A model generated the notes under the pieces. It ran no database searches. It was not told where the DNA came from and saw only the letters and a program-made list of their open reading frames with translations. Positions 49,851 to 58,757 of a stretch of DNA of 64,000 bases are shown one piece after another. The stretch is from Clostridia bacterium (GTDB lineage: Bacteria; Bacillota; Clostridia; Oscillospirales; Acutalibacteraceae): contig JAGALQ010000044.1 of the NCBI GenBank assembly GCA_017625095.1, positions 1-64,000 of the forward strand, given 5' to 3'. The translations under genes were made by a program, and so were the position numbers. Within the stretch, counting starts at the first letter, position 1, and each line of letters begins with the position of its first letter.

Positions 49851-51524
49851 ATGTCAAAGACAAGAAAAATTCTGTTGGCTGTTGTCGCGCTGGCAATAGT
49901 CGGTCTGCTTGCTTTTGCATTTGTTTCAGACGGTGCACTTGCAACTGCTCCGTGTGTCGATTGCGGTGGCGCGGGCCTTGTTGAAGAAGCTGCCTGCGAA
50001 ACCTGCGGCGGTGAAGGTGCTGTGCGTGCATCGTGGTGGGCTCTCGTGCCTCCTGTTATTGCAATCGGTCTTGCGCTGATTACAAAAGAGGTTTACAGCT
50101 CGCTGTTCATCGGTATTCTTGCCGGTGCAATCCTCGGTGCTGATTTCAGTTTTACCGGCACAATGGATGTCCTCACAAACGACGGCCTTATTTCTGCCGT
50201 TTCAGGTACTGCGGGTATCTTCGTGTTCCTCGTTATTCTCGGTGTTCTCGTTGCCCTTATCAATAAGTCCGGTGCTTCTGCAGCATTCGGCAGATGGGCA
50301 GAAACCCACATCAAGAGCCGCACGGGTGCAATGCTTGCCACCTTTGTTCTCGGCGTTCTTATCTTTATTGATGACTACTTCAACTGCCTTACGGTTGGCT
50401 CGGTTATGCGCCCCGTAACAGACAGCCAGAAGGTTTCAAGAGCAAAGCTCTCATACCTTATCGATGCTACGGCAGCTCCCATTTGTATGATTGCTCCCAT
50501 TTCTTCTTGGGCTGCAGCGGTTGCTTCATATGCCGAAGAGGGTCAGGGACTTTCTCTCTTCATCAAGGCTATTCCCTTTAACTTCTATTCACTTCTCACC
50601 CTCGTTTTCATCGTTGCAATCACACTTATGAAGTTTGATTACGGCCCGATGAGAATCCACGAGGTCAATGCAAAGCTTAAGGGCGACCTCTACACAAGTG
50701 GTGAAAAGGCAGAGGCTGTTCAGGATTCATACAATCCCAAGGGTAAAGTTATCGACCTTGTTCTTCCGATTCTTGTTCTTATTTCAATCTGTGTATTCGC
50801 TCTTCTTTATGTCGGCGGTATTTTTGACGGTGCTTCATTTATCGATGCTTTCGGTAATACAGATGCTACAGTCGGTCTTCCCTGGGGCAGCATTATTGCT
50901 CTTGTTATTGCAATTGCATATTTTGTTCTTCGTAAGATTGTTACAGTCAAAGAGGCTATGGAGTGCATACCCAAGGGCTTTATTGCAATGGTTCCCGCAA
51001 TCCTTATCCTCACCTTTGCAACATCTCTTAAGAATATGACAGGTGTTCTCGGTGCACAGCCCTTCGTTAACGATGTAATGGGTTCTGCAGGCGCACTTGC
51101 AAACTTCCTTCCCGCAATCATCTTCCTTGTTGCCTGCTTCATCTCTTTTGCAACTGGTACTTCATGGGGCACATTCGGTATCCTTATCCCGATTGTTACA
51201 ATCATCTTCGAGGCAGGCGATCCTCTCCAGATTGTTTCTATGTCAGCTTGCCTTGCAGGTTCTGTCTGCGGTGACCACTGCTCACCCATCTCCGATACAA
51301 CAATTATGTCCTCGGCAGGCGGTCAGTGCAATCACCTCAACCACGTTTCAACACAGCTTCCCTATGCGATTTCCGTTGCGGTTATTTCGTTCATTATGTA
51401 TATCGTTTCGGGCTTTGTTCCCAACGCTTACATTGCGCTTCCCATCGGTATCGTTCTTACCGTCGGCTTCCTCTTCGTTATGAAGGCTCTTACAGTAAAG
51501 AAGCACGGCAAGGATAACGTATAA
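49851..51524 (+). CDS. NhaC-family transporter, probable lysine transporter
   Basis: 557 residues with about 11-12 membrane segments and NhaC-type motifs (FIDDYFNCLTVGSVMRPVTD, GTSWGTFGILIPI, VCGDHCSPISDTTIMSS). The lysine riboswitch upstream makes lysine a likely substrate, as reported for NhaC-type LysW proteins; by sequence alone it would be called a Na+/H+ antiporter. Unusual feature: after the first hydrophobic helix (8-32) comes a zinc-ribbon-like insertion with two CxxCxGxG motifs (Cys35, 38, 49, 52), as in DnaJ, before the transporter core at about residue 62. Confidence 0.88.
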   Translation: MSKTRKILLAVVALAIVGLLAFAFVSDGALATAPCVDCGGAGLVEEAACETCGGEGAVRASWWALVPPVIAIGLALITKEVYSSLFIGILAGAILGADFSFTGTMDVLTNDGLISAVSGTAGIFVFLVILGVLVALINKSGASAAFGRWAETHIKSRTGAMLATFVLGVLIFIDDYFNCLTVGSVMRPVTDSQKVSRAKLSYLIDATAAPICMIAPISSWAAAVASYAEEGQGLSLFIKAIPFNFYSLLTLVFIVAITLMKFDYGPMRIHEVNAKLKGDLYTSGEKAEAVQDSYNPKGKVIDLVLPILVLISICVFALLYVGGIFDGASFIDAFGNTDATVGLPWGSIIALVIAIAYFVLRKIVTVKEAMECIPKGFIAMVPAILILTFATSLKNMTGVLGAQPFVNDVMGSAGALANFLPAIIFLVACFISFATGTSWGTFGILIPIVTIIFEAGDPLQIVSMSACLAGSVCGDHCSPISDTTIMSSAGGQCNHLNHVSTQLPYAISVAVISFIMYIVSGFVPNAYIALPIGIVLTVGFLFVMKALTVKKHGKDNV

Positions 51525-51540
51525 TAATCAGTAAAACATT

Positions 51541-52866
51541 TTACGGCAGTACAGCCTTCAGCGGCTGTACTGCTTTTTTTCTGAGTATAATCAGCGCTGC
51601 AAGGTTCGGCACAGCCATGAGCCCATTGAATATATCAGACAGCGCCCATACGGTTTCGAGCTTTGTTACGGCACCGATTACTATGCAGCACATATATACA
51701 CCTCTGTATGCTGTGACAGCCTTGCCGCCAAAGGCGTATTCAACTGCTTTTTCGCCGTAATATTCCCAGCCTATAATTGTCGCAAAGGCATATATGCAAA
51801 GCGAACCGGCAATAAATCCGCTCGCATATCTGCCGAGTATTCCCGAGAATGCGGCGGTGTTCATTTCAATTTCCGTAAGGCTGCTTTCAGCTGTCCAAGC
51901 ACCGCTTGTCATCAGCGCAAGCGCTGTCAGTGTGCACATCAGTACCGTGTCGATAAACACTTCAACAATTCCCCACATACCCTGTACGGCACTGCTTTTT
52001 TCATTTGATGCCGAGTGTACGATAGGGGATGAGCCGAGCCCTGCTTCGTTTGAAAAAACACCTCTTGCAATACCTGTGCGGATTGCTTTGCTTATGCCGT
52101 AGCCGACACTGCCGCCAAGCATAGGCTTTAAACCGAAAGCTGAGAAAAAGATTTCTTTCAGGCAGGGGAAAACAGCGGTGTGGTTTTTGATTATAATTGC
52201 CGCAAGTACGGTGATGAAAACAAACGATACGGCAGGTATCAACTTTTCTGTGAATGACGCAATGCGTTTTATGCCGCCTATGATAATCATACCCGATATT
52301 GCGGCAAGTGCGATTCCTGCAGCGAGAGGTGAAACGTTTTTGCTGCTGCACAGAACACCCGATACGGCATTGCTCTGTGTCATGTTGCCCATACCGAGTG
52401 ATGCACCAATGCAGAATACCGAAAAAATGCAGGCTGTCTTGCGGCTTGAAAAAGCTTTTTCTATGTAAGCCATCGAGCCGCCCATCCATTCGTTTTGGCT
52501 GTTTTTTGTTCTGTATTCCATACCTAATATGTTTTCTGCGCAGCACGTCATTTCACCGAGCAGGGCGGAAACAACCATCCAGAATACAGCACCTGGTCCG
52601 CCTGCGTTAAGTGCTGCCGCAACACCTATAATGTTGCCTGTGCCCATACAGGCGGCAAGTGCCGAAGACAGCGCCGCAAGGGGCGAAATTCCGTCTTTAC
52701 CGCGGCTTTGTTTCAGCCTGCCGAATGTCGAGCGAAAAATCATAACAGGGTGTCTGAACTGAAAAAAACGGGTTTTCAGCGTAAAGTAAAAGCCGGTGCC
52801 CATAAATGCGGCAAGCATCAGAGGATTCCAGCATAGGTTTTGAACGGTGAAAATGAGTGCAGACAA
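51541..52866 (-). CDS. Sodium:alanine symporter (AGCS family)
   Basis: 441 residues with about ten membrane segments. AGCS signatures are SALAACMGTGNIIGVAAAL near the N-terminus, GGPGAVFWM, and TGIARGVFSNEAGLGSSPIVHSA in the middle. It would import alanine or glycine with Na+. Its 3' end doubles as the terminator hairpin of the convergent NhaC gene: the codons for VQPLKAV form that stem. The start codon is close to the divergent esterase gene. Confidence 0.92.
   Translation of the reverse strand: MSALIFTVQNLCWNPLMLAAFMGTGFYFTLKTRFFQFRHPVMIFRSTFGRLKQSRGKDGISPLAALSSALAACMGTGNIIGVAAALNAGGPGAVFWMVVSALLGEMTCCAENILGMEYRTKNSQNEWMGGSMAYIEKAFSSRKTACIFSVFCIGASLGMGNMTQSNAVSGVLCSSKNVSPLAAGIALAAISGMIIIGGIKRIASFTEKLIPAVSFVFITVLAAIIIKNHTAVFPCLKEIFFSAFGLKPMLGGSVGYGISKAIRTGIARGVFSNEAGLGSSPIVHSASNEKSSAVQGMWGIVEVFIDTVLMCTLTALALMTSGAWTAESSLTEIEMNTAAFSGILGRYASGFIAGSLCIYAFATIIGWEYYGEKAVEYAFGGKAVTAYRGVYMCCIVIGAVTKLETVWALSDIFNGLMAVPNLAALIILRKKAVQPLKAVLP
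51546..51580 (+). terminator. Terminator of the NhaC gene inside the symporter gene
   Basis: A perfect 11-bp stem (GCAGTACAGCC / GGCTGTACTGC) with a 6-base loop, then seven T. It lies within the last codons of the convergent symporter gene. Confidence 0.9.
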
Positions 52867-52976
52867 AAAATCACAAGCCTTCAGACGTAAATTAAGCGAA
52901 AAAGCTTTTTATTTTTCGGGATATGTAGTATCATATGAAAAACGGATATAAAAAAGAATTTGAGGAGGCAAAAATT

Positions 52977-54128
52977 ATGCGCAGTTATGTTACCGAAGAT
53001 ACCGTAAAAATCACAAAATACGATGTGGCAGGCAAGCTCCCCGATCCGTTCGTTTTCGATGACGGAAGCCGTGTTGCAACACGTGAAGATTGGTTCAGAC
53101 GTCGCAAAGAAATGTACAAAAGCGTCGTTGAACTTCAGTACGGCACTATGCCTCCCGAACCCGAATTTGTTGAGGTTGAAAAGCTCAGCGGATGGGGCGG
53201 CACTAACGAATCTTACCGCGTGACTTCGGGCACAAGAGCACATCCCGTAAGCTTCACAATGTACATAAAAGGTGGCTGTACAGAGGAAAAAAGACCTGCT
53301 GTAATTGACGGCGATCTCTGCTTCGGCTATCCTTTCGATAAGCAGTTTATTTCAACATTTACCGATAAGAATATAATGCTCGTTCTCTTTAACAGAGTTG
53401 AGCTTGCAAACGATGTTCAGCACGAGGGCAGGGGACACGGTCCGCTTTATGAAGCGTACCCCGATTGCACATTCGGTGCCCTTGGTGCATGGGCATGGGG
53501 TTATTCCCGCTGTGTTGATGCGCTCGAAATTCTCGGCTATGCCGATATGGATTGTATCACATTTACGGGTCATTCAAGAGGCGGAAAAACCGCTGCTCTT
53601 GCAGGTGTGCTCGATGAGCGTGCGGCAATTGTCAACCCCAACGAAACCTGCGCAGGTGCCTGCTCCTGCTATCGCCTCAATATTGAAGCTGTTACTGAAA
53701 ATGGTGAAGTGAAACGCAGTGAGTCACTTGCCGATTTGTGGCGTGCATTTGATTTCTGGATGGGACCCGAGCTCGGTGAGTACTGTGACAAAGTGGAAGA
53801 GCTGCCGTTTGATTGCCATTTCCTCAAGGCGATGATTGCTCCTCGTGTTCTGTTTGTTTCCGAAGCGGCAAGCGATATCTGGGGCAATCCCGTCGGCTCG
53901 TGGCAGACAACAATGGCGGCAAAAGAGGTTTACAAATTCCTCGGTGTACCTGAAAATCTCAAGTGGTATTTCCGCAACGGCACGCATTTTCATCAGATTG
54001 AGGATGTCGATATGCTCACAAACGTCATTATGAATTTCAAAAACGGTGAGGAGCTTTATGATAACTATTCCCGTATACCGTTTGAAAAAACCGAACTGAT
54101 TTTTGATTGGAAATGTCCCGAAGAATAA
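52977..54128 (+). CDS. Alpha/beta hydrolase, CE15 (glucuronoyl esterase)-like
   Basis: 383 residues, no signal peptide. The nucleophile motif GHSRGGKTAALAG (Ser about 200) matches the GxSRxGK type typical of CE15. NPNETCAGACSCYR carries a candidate acid Glu, RVLFVSEAASDIWGNP is a conserved block, and RNGTHFHQIEDVDM carries the catalytic His. CE15 enzymes cleave esters between glucuronic acid and lignin or sugars; the cytoplasmic location suggests action on imported oligosaccharides. The start is the ATG at 52977 behind GAGGAGG; an earlier in-frame ATG has no site. Confidence 0.8.
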   Translation: MRSYVTEDTVKITKYDVAGKLPDPFVFDDGSRVATREDWFRRRKEMYKSVVELQYGTMPPEPEFVEVEKLSGWGGTNESYRVTSGTRAHPVSFTMYIKGGCTEEKRPAVIDGDLCFGYPFDKQFISTFTDKNIMLVLFNRVELANDVQHEGRGHGPLYEAYPDCTFGALGAWAWGYSRCVDALEILGYADMDCITFTGHSRGGKTAALAGVLDERAAIVNPNETCAGACSCYRLNIEAVTENGEVKRSESLADLWRAFDFWMGPELGEYCDKVEELPFDCHFLKAMIAPRVLFVSEAASDIWGNPVGSWQTTMAAKEVYKFLGVPENLKWYFRNGTHFHQIEDVDMLTNVIMNFKNGEELYDNYSRIPFEKTELIFDWKCPEE

Positions 54129-54188
54129 TAATTACTCTTTCTAAAATTCTTAATACGCTTTGAAAACTGCAAATTATTTTATAATCTA

Positions 54189-54217
54189 TTTACATTTTAC
54201 TTTGCTTTTGTTATTAT
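54189..54217 (+). promoter_or_regulatory. Possible minD promoter
   Basis: TTTACA, 17 bases, TATTAT, about 65 bases before the start codon. Confidence 0.4.
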
Positions 54218-54282
54218 ATTAATGTGGAAGTTTGCTTTAACAAAGTGATTGACTGATTCGATTTGTGCAAAGGAGCGGCGCT

Positions 54283-55011
54283 ATGGCAAAAAAAATTGTT
54301 GTTGCCTCCGGTAAGGGCGGCGTAGGTAAATCCTCTGTTTCGGCAGGGCTTGCCTGTGCTCTTCAGAAGGCAGGTCACAGTGTTCTTGTCATCGACTGTG
54401 ATATAGGTCTGCGAAGCCTTGATATCATACTCGGTGCAAGTGAAGCGATGCTCTTTAACTGGGGCGATGTTATCATGGGCAGATGTCCTGCGGAAAGTGC
54501 TCTCACACCCACCGCATATGGTCCGACTCTCCTTTGCGCACCTAAGGAATTTGAGTATGAATACACTGCTGAGGCTATGCAGAAGCTCGCGGCAGAGTAT
54601 GAAGACCGCTTTGATTATATGTTTTTTGATTCACCGGCAGGTGTCGGTATGGGTTTCAAGCTCTCTGCAGCGGCGGCAAACTCGGCAATAATCGTTGCAA
54701 CGCCTGATGAGGTGTGTGTGCGCAACGGTGCAATTGCGGCGGATAACCTTGCTGCAATGGGCATATCTCAGAGCAGGCTTATAATCAACCGGTTTGATGT
54801 AAAGGCTACACTCAGGCGCAGACTTCTCAACATTGACGATGTGATTGATTCTACGCGCCTTCGTCTTCTCGGCATTGTGGAGCAGGACAGTGCGGTTTCG
54901 TTTAATATGAGCCGCGGAAAGCCGCTTCCGGTACGGAGTAATGCAGCAAAAGCGTTTGAACGCATTGCAGCCCGACTTGACGGAAAACGCGTGCCGCTTA
55001 AGTTAGACTGA
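54283..55011 (+). CDS. minD: Septum-site determining protein MinD
   Basis: A deviant-Walker ParA-type ATPase of 242 residues. Motifs: SGKGGVGKSS (deviant Walker A, signature Lys at about 10), DCDIGLRSLDIILG, FDSPAGVG and INRFD. MinD placed on the membrane directs division-site selection with MinC. The short C-terminus should contain the membrane-binding helix; here it reads AFERIAARLDGKRVPLKL, weaker than usual. No minC or minE neighbour is present, although mgsA follows as in many Clostridia. The start is the ATG at 54283 after AAGGAG. Confidence 0.88.
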   Translation: MAKKIVVASGKGGVGKSSVSAGLACALQKAGHSVLVIDCDIGLRSLDIILGASEAMLFNWGDVIMGRCPAESALTPTAYGPTLLCAPKEFEYEYTAEAMQKLAAEYEDRFDYMFFDSPAGVGMGFKLSAAAANSAIIVATPDEVCVRNGAIAADNLAAMGISQSRLIINRFDVKATLRRRLLNIDDVIDSTRLRLLGIVEQDSAVSFNMSRGKPLPVRSNAAKAFERIAARLDGKRVPLKLD

Positions 55012-55024
55012 TAATAAATAATTA

Positions 55025-55053
55025 TTGACTTAAAGCTTATTATTTGTTAAAAT
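55025..55053 (+). promoter_or_regulatory. Promoter of mgsA
   Basis: TTGACT, 17 bases, TAAAAT, about 50 bases before the mgsA ATG. Confidence 0.6.
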
Positions 55054-55104
55054 AAGTAATCGGATAGAGGGAATTAATCAAATTATTCGGAAAGGAAAAG
55101 ATAT

Positions 55105-55509
55105 ATGAACATAGCTTTAATTGCACACGACGCCAAAAAAGAGCTTATGACACAGTTTTGCATTGCATACTGCGGCATACTCAGCAGACACAATTTATGT
55201 GCAACCGGCACTACAGGAAAGCTTGTTGCCGAAGCAACGGGTCTCAAGATTCACTGCTTCCTCGGAGGCTCTCAGGGTGGAGATCAGCAGATTTCCGCAC
55301 GTATAGCCTGCAATGAGATTGACCTGCTTCTTCTTTTCCGTGACCCGCTTAATCCAAAGCCGGGTGAGCCGAATGAAGCAACTCTTCTCAGACTTTGCGA
55401 CGTGCACAACATTCCCGTTGCAACCAATATCGCAACCGCTGAGGCAATCATCCACAGCCTTGAGCGTGGCGATCTTGATTGGCGCGACATTGTTAACCCG
55501 AAGAAATAA
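55105..55509 (+). CDS. mgsA: Methylglyoxal synthase
   Basis: Converts dihydroxyacetone phosphate to methylglyoxal and phosphate, a bypass used when phosphorylated sugars accumulate. 134 residues. Key parts: [12 protein letters not shown] at the N-terminus, the phosphate site [20 protein letters not shown] (Gly-rich loop before the catalytic region), and the catalytic Asp of LLFRDPL. In line with sugar-rich gut metabolism. Confidence 0.95.
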   Translation: MNIALIAHDAKKELMTQFCIAYCGILSRHNLCATGTTGKLVAEATGLKIHCFLGGSQGGDQQISARIACNEIDLLLLFRDPLNPKPGEPNEATLLRLCDVHNIPVATNIATAEAIIHSLERGDLDWRDIVNPKK

Positions 55510-55514
55510 CTATC

Positions 55515-55545
55515 AGGGCGGACAGATTATTTTGTCCGCCCTGCA
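55515..55545 (+). terminator. Hairpin after mgsA
   Basis: AGGGCGGAC pairs with GTCCGCCCT around a 10-base loop. The downstream run is not T-rich, so this may be a weak terminator or a processing signal. Confidence 0.45.
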
Positions 55546-55581
55546 GTCATATTTTATTCACTTGCGAAAGGATACTTAAAA

Positions 55582-56919
55582 ATGGCATTAGTGACTAAAG
55601 CTATCAAAGGCACGCAGGATCTGCTGCCTGCTGACAGCTATAAAAACCGATATGTTGAGCAGGCTATGCTCGATATTGCAGCGAAATTCGGATATAAAGA
55701 AATTCGTACTCCCGTGTTTGAACACACCGAGCTTTTCAGCCGCAGTGTAGGTGACACAACCGACGTTGTCCAGAAGGAGATGTACACCTTCGACGATAAA
55801 GGCGGCCGTTCAATCACACTGCGTCCCGAGGGCACAGCAGGTGCAATGCGTGCATTCCTCGAGCACGGTCTTTTCAACGAGCCTCTGCCCCAGAAGGTCA
55901 GCTATCTCACTTCCTGCTACCGCTATGAGAAACCTCAGGCAGGCAGACTGCGTGAGTTCCACCAGTTCGGTGTTGAGTGCCTTGGCACTGCTGCTCCTGC
56001 AGCCGATGCAGAGCTTATCTCTCTTGCTCACAGCATCTTCTCATTCCTCGGTGTTGACGGACTTCAGCTTGAAATAAACTCAATCGGTTGCCCTGAGTGC
56101 CGTAAGAAGTATCACGCTGCTCTTCACGAGTATTTCGAGTCGCACAAGGACGCTCTATGCGGCACCTGCCTTGACAGACTCGGCAGAAACCCGATGCGTA
56201 TCCTCGACTGTAAGAGTCCCGAATGCGGCGCAATCGCAAAGGATGCACCCAAGGTTCTCGACTATATCTGTGAAGATTGCTCGGCACACTTTGAAACCGT
56301 TAAAAAGCATCTTGATGCTATGAATATCCCTTATGTTGTCAACCCGACAATTGTACGCGGTCTTGATTATTATACACGCACTGTTTTCGAGTTCGTTTCC
56401 ACTCAGATCGGTGCACAGGGCACTGTATGCGGCGGCGGTCGTTACGACGGTCTTGCAGAAGAGCTCGGCGGTGCAAAAACTCCGTCGCTCGGTTTTGCGC
56501 TCGGTATTGAGCGATTGATGATGGTAATTCAGGCACAGGGCGCATCGCTCCCCGAAGAAGAGCGTCCCGACCTCTATATCGCATCAATGGGTGACGAGGC
56601 AAACATTGTTGCCGCTAAGCTTGCAGCTTCTCTTCGTGAAGAGGGCATCGGCGTACAGTATGACGTGGCAGGTCGCTCCGTCAAAGCACAGATGAAGTTT
56701 GCGAACAAGCTCGGTGTACGCAACACTGTTGTTATCGGTGACAGCGAAATTGAATCGGGCAAGGTTATCCTCAAGGATATGGATGGCGGCGAAAACGTCG
56801 AAATGGAGCTTGACGGCTTTGAGGACAGCTACCAGAGCTATCTGATTCAGAAGGCTGTCAGTGCAATTGCCGATTCCGACGTTGACACAGGCAGCTTCAA
56901 TATCACGGATTTATTCTGA
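55582..56919 (+). CDS. hisS: Histidyl-tRNA synthetase
   Basis: Class II synthetase of 445 residues. Motif 2 is SCYRYEKPQAGRLREFHQFG, the HisA motif is RGLDYYTRTVFEF, and motif 3 is FALGIERL. A Cys-rich insertion (GCPECRKKY, CGTCLDRLGRNPMRILDCKSPECG and CEDC, about 175-235) is seen in some Clostridia and may bind zinc. The C-terminal anticodon-binding domain follows. No T-box lies in the 72-base gap upstream. Confidence 0.95.
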   Translation: MALVTKAIKGTQDLLPADSYKNRYVEQAMLDIAAKFGYKEIRTPVFEHTELFSRSVGDTTDVVQKEMYTFDDKGGRSITLRPEGTAGAMRAFLEHGLFNEPLPQKVSYLTSCYRYEKPQAGRLREFHQFGVECLGTAAPAADAELISLAHSIFSFLGVDGLQLEINSIGCPECRKKYHAALHEYFESHKDALCGTCLDRLGRNPMRILDCKSPECGAIAKDAPKVLDYICEDCSAHFETVKKHLDAMNIPYVVNPTIVRGLDYYTRTVFEFVSTQIGAQGTVCGGGRYDGLAEELGGAKTPSLGFALGIERLMMVIQAQGASLPEEERPDLYIASMGDEANIVAAKLAASLREEGIGVQYDVAGRSVKAQMKFANKLGVRNTVVIGDSEIESGKVILKDMDGGENVEMELDGFEDSYQSYLIQKAVSAIADSDVDTGSFNITDLF

Positions 56920-56944
56920 TTTTCACTCAAAGGAGTTAAATACA

Positions 56945-58732
56945 ATGGATTTTATGACAGGACTTAAAAGAACAAATTACTGCGGTGAGCTTCGTGCAAC
57001 AGACGCAGGCAAAGAGGTTGTTGTAGCAGGCTGGGTACAGCGTCAGCGTGACCTCGGTGCACTTATCTTCATCGACCTTCGTGACCGTACAGGTATCGTT
57101 CAGCTCGCATTTGACGATAACACCGACAGAGAAATTTTTGAGAAGGCTTTCACAGCAAGAAGCGAATTTGTCCTTATGGCAAAGGGCACAGTGCGTGAGC
57201 GTTCTTCAAAGAATACAGAAATCCCCACAGGCGAAATCGAAATCGAGGTTACAGACCTTCGCGTTCTCAACAAGAGTGAAACTCCTCCCTTCGATATCGT
57301 TGCAGGTTGCCAGACTTCGGAGCTTACACGTCTTAAGCACCGTTATCTTGACCTTCGCCGTCCAGACCTTCAGTCAAACATCATTCTCCGTCACAAGATT
57401 GCAAAGGTAACACGTGACTATTTTGATGAGAACGGCTTTATCGAAATTGAAACTCCCATCCTCATCCGTTCCACACCTGAGGGTGCACGTGACTATATCG
57501 TACCCAGCCGTATCCACAAGGGCAGCTTCTATGCTCTTCCCCAGTCACCTCAGCTTTACAAGCAGCTTTCAATGGTTGCAGGCTTTGACAGATATATGCA
57601 GATTGCACGTTGCTTCCGCGACGAAGACCTCCGTGCAGACAGACAGCCCGAATTCACACAGATTGACCTTGAGATGTCATTCGTCGAAATGGACGATGTT
57701 CTCGCAATCGGTGAAGGCTATGTTAAGCGTCTGTTCAAGGAGATTCTCGATGTTGAGATTGAAACTCCCATTGTCCGCCTGACATATAAGGATGCTATGG
57801 AGCGTTACGGCTCCGATAAGCCCGATACACGCTATGCTATGGAGCTTTATGACCTCACAGATATCGTTAAGGATTGCGGCTTCAGCGTGTTCTCAGGTGC
57901 GATTGCAGAGGGCGGCAGTGTAAGAGGTATCACAGCAAAGTCTGCCGTTACAACTCTCACACGTAAAGAGATTGATAAGCTCACAGAGTTTGTCAAGGGC
58001 TCAGGTGCAAAGGGTCTTGCATGGGTAAGACTCAATGAGGACGGCACTGTTGCTTCATCATTCGCAAAGTTTATGAGCGAAGAGGAGATGCAGGAAATTC
58101 TTGCAAAGGCTGATGCTAAGGCAGGCGACGTTGTCCTTATCATTGCCGATAAGAAGAATTCGCTCGTTCTTTCAACTCTCGGTCTTCTCCGCGGTGAGGT
58201 TGCACGCAAGCTTGATATTATCCCGAAGGATAAGTACAACTTCCTCTGGATTACAGAGTTCCCGTTCTTCGATTGGGATGAAGAGCTCGGTCAGTTTGTC
58301 GCTATGCACCATCCCTTTACATCTCCGCTTGATGAGTGTATTCCGTACCTCGAAACAGATAAGGCAAAGGTACGCGCAAAGGCATACGACCTTGTGCTCA
58401 ACGGTATCGAGCTTTCTTCAGGCTCAATCCGTATCACAAACCCCGACCTCCAGGCACAGATTTTCTCACTCCTCGGTCTTACCGAAGAGCAGGCACACGA
58501 GAAGTTCGGCTATCTGCTTGATGCTTTCCGTTTCGGTGCACCGCCTCACGGTGGTATGGGTATCGGTCTTGACAGACTTATTATGCAGATGCTCGGCTGT
58601 GACAGCCTTCGTGATGTTATTGCTTACCCGAAGGTACAGAACGCAACAGAGCCTATGACAGAGTGTCCTGCACCTGTTGACGGTGTTCAGCTTGCAGACC
58701 TCGGCATCAGCGTTGTTCCTCAGGATAAATAA
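56945..58732 (+). CDS. aspS: Aspartyl-tRNA synthetase
   Basis: Class II synthetase of 595 residues, bacterial type. An OB-fold anticodon-binding domain comes first (VAGWVQRQRDLGALIFIDLRDRTG), then motif 2 FRDEDLRADRQPEFTQIDLEMSF, the GAD insertion, and motif 3 GMGIGLDRLIM. The start is the ATG at 56945, 26 bases after hisS; the pair is likely one transcription unit. Whether it also charges Asn cannot be told by eye. Confidence 0.95.
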   Translation: MDFMTGLKRTNYCGELRATDAGKEVVVAGWVQRQRDLGALIFIDLRDRTGIVQLAFDDNTDREIFEKAFTARSEFVLMAKGTVRERSSKNTEIPTGEIEIEVTDLRVLNKSETPPFDIVAGCQTSELTRLKHRYLDLRRPDLQSNIILRHKIAKVTRDYFDENGFIEIETPILIRSTPEGARDYIVPSRIHKGSFYALPQSPQLYKQLSMVAGFDRYMQIARCFRDEDLRADRQPEFTQIDLEMSFVEMDDVLAIGEGYVKRLFKEILDVEIETPIVRLTYKDAMERYGSDKPDTRYAMELYDLTDIVKDCGFSVFSGAIAEGGSVRGITAKSAVTTLTRKEIDKLTEFVKGSGAKGLAWVRLNEDGTVASSFAKFMSEEEMQEILAKADAKAGDVVLIIADKKNSLVLSTLGLLRGEVARKLDIIPKDKYNFLWITEFPFFDWDEELGQFVAMHHPFTSPLDECIPYLETDKAKVRAKAYDLVLNGIELSSGSIRITNPDLQAQIFSLLGLTEEQAHEKFGYLLDAFRFGAPPHGGMGIGLDRLIMQMLGCDSLRDVIAYPKVQNATEPMTECPAPVDGVQLADLGISVVPQDK

Positions 58733-58757
58733 AATTAATTTCACTCGGAGTTAAACC

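Noticed and set aside
51541..51580. Frameshift or truncation of the symporter at the hairpin
   Set aside because: The length and final helix are normal for the family; the hairpin is simply encoded in the last codons.
55510..55581. T-box or leader upstream of hisS
   Set aside because: The 72-base gap holds only a short hairpin and the ribosome site.
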